Below, one piece after another: positions 31,851-41,531 of a DNA stretch of 64,000 bases. The stretch lies in contig CM043962.1 of assembly GCA_014529385.2 (NCBI GenBank), positions 44,758,598-44,822,597 on the forward strand. The letters are read 5' to 3'. Position 1 is the first letter of the stretch; every line of letters starts with the position of its first letter. The stretch is from Adiantum capillus-veneris (lineage: Eukaryota; Streptophyta; Polypodiopsida; Polypodiales; Pteridaceae). The notes below the pieces were generated by a model. That model made no database searches. It was given only the letters and a program-made list of their open reading frames with translations, and had not been told where the DNA came from. The translations under genes and the position numbers were made by a program.

Positions 31851-33129
31851 TGGAAACCACTACACGTGTGAACCTGAAAGACCATAGCTACAAAGATGTG
31901 AACCGAACACCGGTGGAGGAGTTTGATTCTGCTACTTTGGCGGGATCCGAATTTCCAGCTTGGTTAGGTAAACCCAAGGAGTTATGGATGTGTGGAGCTT
32001 CGCAATGTGGAAGTCTGAAACGAGAAGAATGTGTTTTAGAAAGGGCTATCGAAGACGAAGCTTATATAGGAGAACCCTTTCCAGAGGACACGCTTGAACC
32101 ATTAGAATGGACACACATTCTAGCAACCCTAGATGTTTGTGCAATTCCGGATGGTCCCACAACAAAATTTTGCGACAAGGACGGGTACGACGTGGTTCCG
32201 TACTTCATGTTGAGAACTGTACTCGAAAAAGAAACTGAAAAGAACGATACACTGGAAAAGGAAGATGAAGAGGAGGTGTTTCACGACATTCCCAATCATC
32301 CTGAGTGGGGAAATGAAGCAGACAACGAGTCAACGGACAATTCAAGCGGAAACAAAGAAACTATAACGGATGTCCGATTTTATGATTTTCCGAACCAAAC
32401 TAAACAACGCCAGAAACGCTATAGAGCAAAGAGAAAAACAAAGGGGGTTAGAACCAATCCGATGCCTAGAATAAGAGAAAAAAATCAATTCCTAATGCTA
32501 GTAAAGGCGAAAGATTGTGTTAAGGAAAAGGTTTCTGGAAGAATGAGAGGCAATGATCAAAAGAGCTTACGAAAAAATAACAAAGGCTCAAGAAATCAAG
32601 TTCAAAGGAATGGAACGAAAACTGAAACTGAAAAATCAAAAAAGAACAAGCGCAACAGAGAACACGCGGAGTCCAAGCTAGAACGTAGAAACAAGTACAG
32701 AGAGCTCAAGAAAACTCTGAAAGAAGTTTGGACGACAGAAATTGAGAGTGGAGAGGACGAAAACGTCAAAATCAAGGAAAACATGGATGTTCCCTCTCAC
32801 TATAGGAAATTCACAATAGAGGATAGGAAGGTGGTATTAACCCAACCTATTCGAGAGAGAAAGGAGAACGAATCTTATGACGGACCGGAGGATGCAAAAA
32901 AAGTTGATTTAGCAGCTCCAGGTGAGCCACCTAGACCAGTGTACATAGCCACAGATTTGTCTCCAGGCGAGGAAGAGAGACTTTTGAGTCTTCTCAGAGA
33001 GTATAGGGATGTGTTTGCATGGTCTTATAAGGACTTAAAGGGAGTTGACCCATCGATATGCCAACACACAATCCCACTGAAACAAGACGCAAAGCCTAGT
33101 AGACAGAGACCATACACATATAATGATAC

Positions 33130-34365
33130 ATTTGCTAAGCGAATCAAAGAAGAGATAGATAAGCTAATGGAAGCTGAATTCATATACGAGATTGAACACA
33201 CCGATTGGGTATCTCCGATTGTGGTAGTACCCAAGAAGAACGGAAAACTCTGAGTGTGTGTCAACTTAAAGAAAGTGAATGCTGCAACAATCAGGGACAA
33301 TTATCCCCTGCCGATAACTGATCATGTTCTAGAGCGTGTATCAGGGAAAACAGCATACTCTTTTCTTGATGGTTTTTCAGGATATAACCAGCTAGCCATA
33401 GCACTGGAAGATCAACATAAAACAGCTTTTGCAACGGAGTGGGGAATTTATGCTTATCGGGTTATGCCTTTTGGTCTAACCAATGCTCCCGCAACCTTCC
33501 AGAGGCTGATGACGCATGCTTTCAAAGAATACTTAAGGTTGTTTCTAGAAATATACATGGATGACTTATGTGTACATTCTCTTCTGAGAGATGAGCATCT
33601 AGAACACCTAAGAAAAGTATTTGAGAAATGTAGGACATATCGCATTTGTCTCAATCCTGAGAAATGTGTGTTTATGGTCCGACAGGCAGAATTCTGGGAC
33701 ATATTGTCTCACAAAACGGAATATCCACGGATTTAGAGAAGATAAAAGTTATAGTGGATATGCCTAGACCAACCAATGCGAAACAAGTACAGAGCTTTAT
33801 GGGACATTGCGGATATTATAGACGATTCATTTACATGTACGCTATAATAGGCCAACCACTTTACAGGCTAATAGTGAACTTTGAATGGACAGAGGAGTGT
33901 GAGGAATCATTCAAGAAATTGAAAGAGGCACTCATTACTGCTCCAGTCTTGAAATCACCAGATTGGGAGAAGATATTCCATGTGCATATAGATGCTTCGG
34001 CATATGCAATAGGATGCATTCTGGCTCAGCCAGAAGAAGGAAACATGGATTTTCCTATCTGTTACGCCAGTCGACAGCTCAACAATGCAGAGAAGAATTA
34101 CACCACAACAGAGCGAGAAGGATTAGGAATGATATATGCTGTGAAGAAATTTCGGCATTATCTTCTAGCCAACAAGTTTGTGTTTTTTACGGATCACCAA
34201 GCCTTGCTCTACCTAGTGAATAAACCATGCAATACCGGGAGAATAGTGAGATGGTTCATTATCTTACTGGAATTCGACTTCACGGTAGTAGTAAAGAAAG
34301 GAAAAACACATCTTAGAGCTGATCATCTTTCGCGATTGACGAATGGAGAAGACCCTATAGGAGTA
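33130..34365 (+). other. RT and RNase H domains of element A
   Basis: RT: WVSPIVVVPKKNGK, DNYPLPITDHVLE, FLDGFSGYNQ, MPFGLTNAPATFQRLM, IYMDDLCVHS. RT thumb and connection: KVIVDMPRPTN, SFMGHCGYYRRFI. RNase H: VHIDASAYAIGCILAQ, YASRQLNNAEKNYTTTERE, FFTDHQALLYL and the closing LRADHLSRL. Catalytic residues are present. The stop and the 1-nt deletion both fall inside RT. Confidence 0.92.
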
Positions 34366-34404
34366 GATGACGACATGCCAGACGCGTACTTGTTCAACAT
34401 AGAA

Positions 34405-34750
34405 ATGATACCGAAGTGGTCTCAAAATGTCGTTAACCTATTAACCTATGGAGGAGAGTTCGATAGAAGAGAATACAACCTGAAACATATTGCTATTCAG
34501 CAATCCAAGAATCTTCAATTGGTTGCAGGAAGGTTGTATCAATTGGGAAATGATCATGTTTTACGACTATGCATCAATCCTGAGGAATATAATATATATC
34601 TGCGCGAAGCACATGTTCAGGAATGTGCATTTCATTGTTCAAGAAGGAACACATATAGGAATTTGTTACAATTGGGACTCTATTGGCCAGGAATGAAAGA
34701 AAGCGTACATGAATATGTCAATGTATGTATTGTATGTTCATCAAAACCGC
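34405..34750 (+). other. Integrase zinc module, first of two
   Basis: PKWSQNVVNLL, GRLYQLGNDHVLRLC and YLREAH lead into His (34612), His (34633), YWPGM and Cys-x2-Cys (34726, 34735), an H-x6-H...C-x2-C site. The same order of motifs recurs immediately downstream, so this is one unit of a tandem module duplication. Confidence 0.85.
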
Positions 34751-34780
34751 CAGCAGAGTATTCGACATTATATCAGATAA

Positions 34781-35130
34781 TGATCGCTCCAGAATGGAGT
34801 CAGTATATTGTTGAATATCTCACAAATAGAACATTCCCAGAAGGAACGTCAAAAGATCGTCAGAAATCTGTAGAGACAGAAGCTAGAGATTACGCTTTAA
34901 TAGGAGATCAACTCTATAAGAGAGGTAAAGACAACCAGCTTAGGATTTGCGAATCAGAGTCTGAGTATATGATAATCCTGGAGCAAGCTCATGGAGGAGT
35001 AGGTGGAGGCCATTTCTCAGGTGATAAGACAACAAAACTTGTCTTAGCCACAGGAATATGGTGGCCAACATTACATATGGACGCTGAGGAATACGTTAAA
35101 CGGTGTGATGACTGTCAGCGGACCAAAGTA
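34781..35130 (+). other. Integrase zinc module, second of two
   Basis: PEWSQYIVEYL, GDQLYKRGKDNQLRIC and ILEQAH lead into His (34990), His (35011), WWPTL and Cys-x2-Cys (35104, 35113). It is closer to the canonical gypsy form (GHFSGDKT) and adjoins the catalytic core, so it is probably the functional one. Confidence 0.88.
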
Positions 35131-35179
35131 CCACTTAAAAGAGATGATATGCCGCTTAGACCAATGATGGGAGCAAGAG

Positions 35180-36080
35180 ATTTTGCAAAATGGGGGATTG
35201 ATTATGTCGGACCCATTTCACCTCCTGCATATAAGACTCATGCACAATACATCATTGTGGCTACAGACTATCTAACAAAGTGGGTCGAAGCAAAGGCAAC
35301 TCAAAAAGCAGATGCCAGGACCACGGCACAATTTCTGTATGAATACGTCTTTGTACGATATGGATTGCCAATAGAAATTGTGAGTGATCGAGGCACACAT
35401 TTTATAAATGAAGTGATAAAGATCCTTCTAGATGAATTCATGGTAATCCATAGGAAATCAGCCCCGTATCATCCACAAGCAAACGAACAAGCTGAAGCAA
35501 CAAACAAAACCATATGCACGGTCCTTACGAAGATTGTATCTGAGTCGAGAACTGAATGGAACCAGAAGTTCCATTCAGCATTATGGGCATATAGGGTAGC
35601 ATATAAAACATCAATAGGAACGACCCCATATAACATGGTTTTTGGGCTAAATGCTATCTTATTAATTGAATTCTTGATTTCAACCTTAAGGGTGGCTAAG
35701 GATTTAGAGTGGACAGGGCACGAGCTTTCTGATAGAATAGATGACCTGGAAAAGCTAGACGAGCTTCGCCTAAAAGCAGTAGCTTCTATCTACGCTCAAA
35801 AAAGGCGACAAAAAGAATTTTTTGATAAGCATGTGCGGACTAAAGAGTTTAAGGTTGGGGACTATGTCCTAGTTTACACTCTGAAGCAGCATGCTAAGAA
35901 GCTTAAAAAGCGAGGGATGGGACCTCTGGTGATTAAAGATCTATCACCAAGTGGAGCCGTCAAGCTTGCTACATTAGACGGAGAAGAAATGCCCAATTGG
36001 ATTAGTGGATGCAGAGTGAAAAAGTATCTTTTGCCGCTAACCCAAGACATGCTTCTCAAAATACATCAAGAAAAGCTGCG
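35180..36080 (+). other. Integrase catalytic core and C-terminal domain
   Basis: Catalytic Asp in WGIDYVGP (codon 35200-35202), Asp in VSDRGTHF (35386-35388) and Glu in HPQANEQAEATN (35494-35496). The last two are 35 residues apart, a D,D-35-E site. The usual Gly before Gln in the third motif is Glu. The C-terminal part has KEFKVGDYVLVY and KLKKRGMGPLVIKDL, the GPY/F-type module. Confidence 0.92.
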
Positions 36081-36210
36081 TGTCCAGAAAAAGAAAAAGA
36101 TTGTGGAGGAAGCGCAAGCCGAGGCGAAGGAAAGAATGGAGAAAAGAAGACTACTGCGTCAGAAACAGCGCAATGAAGGAGCAATACGAATAAACGCAGT
36201 CAGTATAACA

Positions 36211-36560
36211 GAAATGGATAATGACAAAGAAGAACCCATCATTGAATGCAAAGTAGGAACCAACCAAATCAAAGCCAGAGCACTATTGGATTCAGGAGCT
36301 CAAGCTAACCTACTTTCACTCAGTTTGTATAGACAATTGACAAATGACACTAAACTACAAACTGCCAAGCAAGAGTTAAAGAGTTACTCTGAGAATTCAA
36401 TCAAAATTGTCGGATGCACAGTTTTACATATACAGATTAACCAATATGTGTATCCTCATATGTTTTACGTGGTTGAAGACCAAGCTACACAACATCCATT
36501 ATTGCTAGGACAACCATGGCAGAAACAATACAATGCAATGATTGACTGGAGTTCTAAATC
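36211..36560 (+). other. Protease 2-like domain downstream of integrase
   Basis: ECKVGTNQIKARALLDSGAQ, with the putative catalytic Asp codon at 36289-36291. Next come a flap-like SENSIKIVG and HPLLLGQPWQKQ followed by AMIDW. These are the three landmarks of a retropepsin (D-S-G-A, flap, hydrophobic-LG), arranged as in protease 1 (ILGRPFM...QDW). I know of no standard gypsy element with an aspartic protease domain after integrase. It could be an active second protease, a structural remnant, or an acquired Ddi1/gag-asp-protease-like domain. Confidence 0.82.
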
Positions 36561-36639
36561 AGTGCTTATCAAATACGAAGGTGAAAGTCAATCAGTTAAG
36601 TTCACCAAAGGAGCAGAGCCAACTCCAAAGGACGAATCC

Positions 36640-37311
36640 AAAGACAAAGGTAAACAACAACCCGAGAAAAAGAAGAAGCAATGGCGACCAAAAGTTTCTT
36701 TACAACCGGATTACTCTTCGACGAGGAATTCTCAAAAGTGGATAAGGAAGACAAGCAATAATATAACAGCTCAACCTTGGGAAAAAACGGAGTCAAAGTT
36801 GGTATGGAGACCAGAAAAGGTTGTGCCAGAGAACACAAAGGTGGAAAACACAGTCTTCAATACCAAACAACAGAGTGATTCCAGACAATCAAGGACAGTG
36901 AAACAAATCTGGATTCCAAAGAAGTTCATGACGGCACAAAGCTATAGCAAGCAAATTTGGATCCCAAAGATTTGTAAACAGGAACTCCCTTCCGTACAAT
37001 CAACGGAAACTCCTAGGTATTTCAAGGCGAGGAAATCACCACAAAGGACAAAGCAGGTTTGGGTCGCAAAGAGTTTGTGGCAAGCACAAGCGAAGCGGAA
37101 GCAGATTTGGATTGTGCAAAAGAACAACAAGGTAAAGATGAATCCATCTACTGATTCTACTATCGAAGTATCACCAACCCAAAACCCGACCACCAATCCT
37201 TCAATCAAACAAAGAGCAGCTTTATTGGAAAGGTTGTTGTATCATCGCTCTGCAATTGCATTGGGAACTTATGACCAAAACAATTACAATGCTTCGCCCA
37301 CAGACACTTCA
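36640..37311 (+). other. Basic tail with repeated Trp motif
   Basis: Six copies of a Lys/Gln-hydrophobic-Trp motif occur: QWRPKV, VWRPEK, KQIWIPKKF, KQIWIPKIC, KQVWVAKSL, KQIWIVQKN. The tail is rich in Lys, Gln and Ser and has no membrane segment. The function is unknown; binding to nucleic acid or protein is an inference from charge and repetition. Confidence 0.8.
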
Positions 37312-37336
37312 TAGTCGTCCGGGAGGACTCAAACTA

Positions 37337-37348
37337 GGAGGGGGGGAG
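37337..37348 (+). promoter_or_regulatory. Internal polypurine tract 1 of element A
   Basis: GGAGGGGGGGAG, just after the pol stop, is identical over 12 nt to the terminal tract at 47084-47095. It may act as a second plus-strand primer or be a relic of an earlier element end. Confidence 0.7.
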
Positions 37349-37349
37349 G

Positions 37350-37850
37350 TATACAGGTATACAGGAGTTACAAAGCAGCTACAAGCGCCAAAAACAAAGA
37401 AAAACAAAAATTATATTACAAGGGCAGTGTTTTACATGATTTTGCAATTTTTATGTTTGATTGCGGATATTGATAATATTTATGCCCTTATATACCTTGT
37501 TTTGCAACAAGAAGAGATCAAATGATGAATTTGGGTCTCTAGATGTGTAAATATCACTAAATAAGAGTGTTTTTGGAGCAAAAAAGTGAAAAAAGTGGTA
37601 ATCCAAGTCCAGAAATCACAAATAAGTGTATATTCATATACACAGGGTTACCAGCTATTTATCGTGTATGTTTGGAATTTTTTGGCTTCAATTTGCTATT
37701 TTCCTTTATTTTTTATGATTTTCTTGATAAAAGTAAAAGAAAAATAAAAAAGCAGGTGAAATGAGATCGGAAAAAAGAAAAGAATAGACGGTGATGGTCC
37801 TAATGACAAGGGCAACCCATGGTAAAAATTCGATACAATTCTGAAAAAGT
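37350..37850. other. Element A spacer after pol, AT-rich
   Basis: Starts with a short direct repeat (TATACAGGTATACAGG), then AT-rich sequence with no coding signal. It is repeated in unit 2 at 40998-41490. Confidence 0.6.
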
Positions 37851-37891
37851 TGCGGAAAGCCCGAAATGACAGAATTTTGGCAAAGTGGGCA

Positions 37892-40800
37892 GAGACTGCA
37901 CAAGCCTTATTAGAACCACCAAGAGAAACAATGAATTGTGGAACAGAAAACCCAATTGAGCAAGAGACTATCGTTTCACGGGTAGCTGAAAAGACTCCCA
38001 GTGCACAAAAGCGTGAAAATACACACAAGGATGACCGCATAGTATTGAACACAACCGATCAGGAGATAGAGAGTTTTCATCCAGTCATACAGAGGTCTTA
38101 TGGAAGAGATGAGGATTACAATGAATTTTGGAAACAAGTGAGAGAGGCAAACTTTGCAAACGAGCTAAGTTGCCAAGCTAATCAGACAAATTGGGAAAAG
38201 GACATCACGACCCCTCCCATATGGAATTTGAGGCAGGATCTCAAGTGGACTTGGATCTGCAATCTTACTGGGGAGATGGGGGCTCTGTTAGAACAATGGA
38301 GAGCAAACCTCATTCACTAAATACTTTACCTTCATACTTAGGAGAGTATGAAGCAAAATCCGAGATTAGAGCACTTCCCTCACGAAGAATCTCATCAGAA
38401 AAAGTCATGGACTTGCAAGGATTGATAGAGATCTTGTCAACACCAGTGACATGCACTATCACTCTAGCTGAGCTTTTGAGGCTAAGACCACATATGTGGA
38501 CCACTGTAGGAAAATGCTTGGAGAAATTCGGGATAAAAGACCCAACATCGAGACTGAAAGAGGGTATACAAGAGCTGAGCAAACCACAAAAGAATGCTAA
38601 GCCTGTACCCTTAAACAAGGTCGGAGAGTATTGCGAAGGTGAAGAGGGGAATACAACCTTACCAGTTGAATTCCAAGGAGTTAACACGATGGCAATACTA
38701 GACAGCGGAGCTGGGGTAGCCATTGCTACAAAATAAATCTGGAAAAAATGGGGGAAACCAGCAATAAGGAAGACTAGGTTGAAACTCCAATTAGCAGATG
38801 GACACATGGAGAAACGTGTGGGGTTATTAGAGAAAGTTGTAGTGACTTCTTGCGGCATTGAATACGAACATACTTTTGCTATTGTCGATTTTGGCAAGGA
38901 GAATAACTATGATATCATACTGGGAAGACCATTCATGAGACAGTTGAAAATGGTCCAGGACTGGGGCTACGATCACATATACCTGAGAAATATGGAAACC
39001 ACTACACGTGTGAACCTAAAAGACCATGGCTACAAAGATGTGAACCGAACACCGGTAGAGGAGTTTGATTCAGCTACTTTGGCGGGATCCGAATTTCCAG
39101 CTTGGTTAGGTAAACCCAAGGAGTTATGGATGTGTGGAGCTTCGAAATGTGGAAGTCTGAAACGAGAAGAATATGTATTAGAAAGGGCTATCGAAGACGA
39201 AGCTTATATAGGAGAACCCTTTCCAGAGGACACGCTTGAACCATTAGAATGGACACACATTCTAGCAACCCTAGATGTTTGTGCAATTCCGGATGGTCCC
39301 ACAACGAAATTTTGCGACAAGGACGGGTACGATGTGGTTCCGTACTTCATGTTGAGAACTATACTCGAAAAAGAAACTGGTAGAATAGATGACCTGGAAA
39401 AGCTAGATGAGGTTCGCCTAAAAGCAGTAGCTTCTATCTACGCTCAAAAAAGGCGACAAAAGGAATTTTTTGATAAGCATGTGCGGACTAAAGAGTTTAA
39501 GCTTGGGGACTATGTCCTAGTTTACACTCTGAAACAACATGCTAAGAAGCTTAAAAAGCGAGGGATGGGACCTCTGGTGATTAAAGATCTATCACCAAGT
39601 GGAGCCGTCAAGCTTGCTACATTAGACGGAGAAGAAATGCCCAATTGGATTAGTGGATGCAGAGTGAAAAAGTATCTTTTGCCGCTAACCCAAGACATGC
39701 TTCTCAAAATACATCACGAAGAGCTGCGTGTCTAGAAAAAGAAAAATATTGTGGAGGAAGCGCAAGCCGAGGCGAAAGAAAGAATGGAGAAAAGAAGACT
39801 ACTGCATCAGAAACAGCGCAATGAAGGAGCAATACGAATAAACGCAGTCAGTATAACAGAAATGGATAATGACAAAGAAGAACCCATCATTGAATGCAAA
39901 GTAGGAACCAACCAAATCAAAGCCAGAGCACTATTGGATTCAGGAGCTCAAGCTAACCTACTGTCACTCAGTTTGTATAGACAATTGACAAATGACACTA
40001 AACTACAAACTGCCAAGCAAGAGTTAAAGAGTTACTCTGAGAATTCAATCAAAACTGTCGGATTCACAGTTTTACATATACAGATTAACCATTATGTGTA
40101 TCCTCATATGTTTTACGTGGTTGAAGACCAAGCTACACAACATCCATTATTGCTAGGACAACCATGGCAGAAGCAATACAATGCAATGATTGACTGGAGT
40201 TCTAAATCAGTGCTTATCAAATACGAAGGTGAAAGTCAATCAGTTAAGTTCACCAAAGGATCAGAGACAACTCCAAAGGAAGAATCCAAGAACAAAGGTA
40301 AACAACAACCAGAGAAAAAGAAGAAGTAATGGCAACCAACAGTTTCTTTACAACCGGATTACTCTTCGACGAGGAATTCTCAACAGTGGATAAGGAAGAC
40401 AAGCAATAATATAACAGCTCAACCTTGGGAAAAAACGGAGTCAAAGTTGGTATGGAGACCAAAAAAGGTTGTGCCAGAGAACACAAAGGTGGAAAGCAGA
40501 GTCTTCAATACCAGACAACAAAGTGATTCCAGACAATCAAGGACAGTGAAACAGATCTGGATTCCAAAGAAGTTCATGACGGCACAAAGCTATAGCAAGC
40601 AAATTTGGATCCCAAAGATTTGTAAACAGGAACTCCCTTCAGTACAATCAACAGACACTCCTAGGTATTTCAAGGCGAGGAAATCAACACAAAGGACAAA
40701 GCAGGTTTGGGTCGCAAAGAGTTTGTGGCAAGCACAAGCGAAGCGGAAGCAGATTTGGATAGTGCAAAAGAACAACAGGGTAAAGATGAATCCATCTACT

Positions 40801-40962
40801 GATTCTACTACCGAAGTATCACCAACCCAAAACCCGACCACCAATCCTTCAATCAAACAAAGAGCAGCTTTATTGGAAAGACTGTTGTATCATCGCTCTG
40901 CAATTGCATTGGGAATTTATGACCAAAACAACTACAATGCTTCGCCCACAGACACTTCATAG
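37892..40962 (+). pseudogene. Truncated second polyprotein: PR1 copy - IN C-terminus - PR2 copy - W-repeat tail
   Basis: Coding matches unit 1 across the deletion. A frameshift near 38215 comes from the loss of one G. Then there are TAA at 38734-38736 inside the protease 1 copy (after GVAIATK), TAG at 39733-39735, TAA at 40327-40329 and the final stop at 40960-40962. Across the deletion junction the frame continues without a break from the protease 1 copy (DFGKENNYDIILG) into the integrase C-terminus (RIDDLEKLDE) over 38779-39735. The second protease 2 copy keeps LLDSGAQ. Confidence 0.9.
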
Positions 40963-40984
40963 TCGTCCGGGAGGACTCAGACTA

Positions 40985-40996
40985 GGAGGGGGGGAG
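40985..40996 (+). promoter_or_regulatory. Internal polypurine tract 2 of element A
   Basis: The same 12 nt, GGAGGGGGGGAG, is carried by duplication unit 2. Confidence 0.7.
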
Positions 40997-41531
40997 GTAC
41001 ACAGGCATACAGGAGTTACAAAGCAGCTACAAGCGCCGAAAACAAAGAAAAACAAAAATTATATTACAAGGGCAGTGTCTTACATGATTTTGCAATTTTT
41101 ATGTTTGATTGCGGATATTGATAATATTTATGCCCTTATATACCTTGTTTTGCAACAAGAAGAGATCAAATGATGAATTTGGGTCTCTAGATGTGTAAAT
41201 ATCACTAAATAAGAGTGTTTTTGGAGCTTAAAAGTGGTAATCCAAATCCAGAAATCACAAATAAGTGTATATTCATATACACAGGGTTACCAGCTATTTA
41301 TTGTGTATGTTTGGAATTTTTTGGCTTCAATTTGCTATTTTCCTTTATTTTTATGATTTTCTTGATAAAAGTAAAAGAAAAATAAAAAAACAGGTGAAAT
41401 GAGATCGGAAAAAAGAAAAGAATAGACGGTGATGGTCCTAATGACAAGGGCAACCCATGGTAAAAATTGGGTACAATTCTGAAAAAGTTTCGGAAAGCCC
41501 GAAATGACAGAATTTTGGCAAAGTGGACAGA

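Larger units (their letters stand above)
30248..37314 (+). pseudogene. pol: Element A polyprotein: PR1-RT-RH-(ZnF)2-IN-PR2-W-repeat tail
   Basis: The first ATG (30248) lies 2 nt after the gag stop in the -1 frame; the frame is already open from at least 30206. A basic N-terminal region precedes protease 1, then RT (YMDD at 33554-33565), RNase H, two zinc modules and the integrase core. Two lesions disable it. TGA at 33251-33253 (KNGKL-stop-VCVNL) falls where the family has Arg, consistent with CGA to TGA. A 1-nt deletion at about 33694 shifts the frame after QAEF, and the correct frame resumes as GHIVSQNG. Otherwise it is open to TAG at 37312-37314. Pol supplies all enzymes for replication. 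Confidence 0.93.
30749..37891 (+). repeat. Intra-element tandem duplication, unit 1 (7.1 kb)
   Basis: The unit starts at GAGACTGCACAAG (30749) and ends at 37891, where the same GAGACTGCACAAG begins again. The two flanks and the junction share only the 2-bp GA. It spans protease 1 to the 3' spacer beyond the pol stop. Confidence 0.93.
37892..41531 (+). repeat. Intra-element tandem duplication, unit 2, internally deleted
   Basis: This unit is nearly identical to unit 1 but lacks 3,494 bp. Positions 32238-35731 of unit 1 are missing, and the join at 39377-39379 lies on a shared CTG. RT, RNase H, both zinc modules and the integrase core are gone. Homology ends at AAGTGGACAGA, where unit 1 reads AAGTGGGCAGA. 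Confidence 0.93.
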
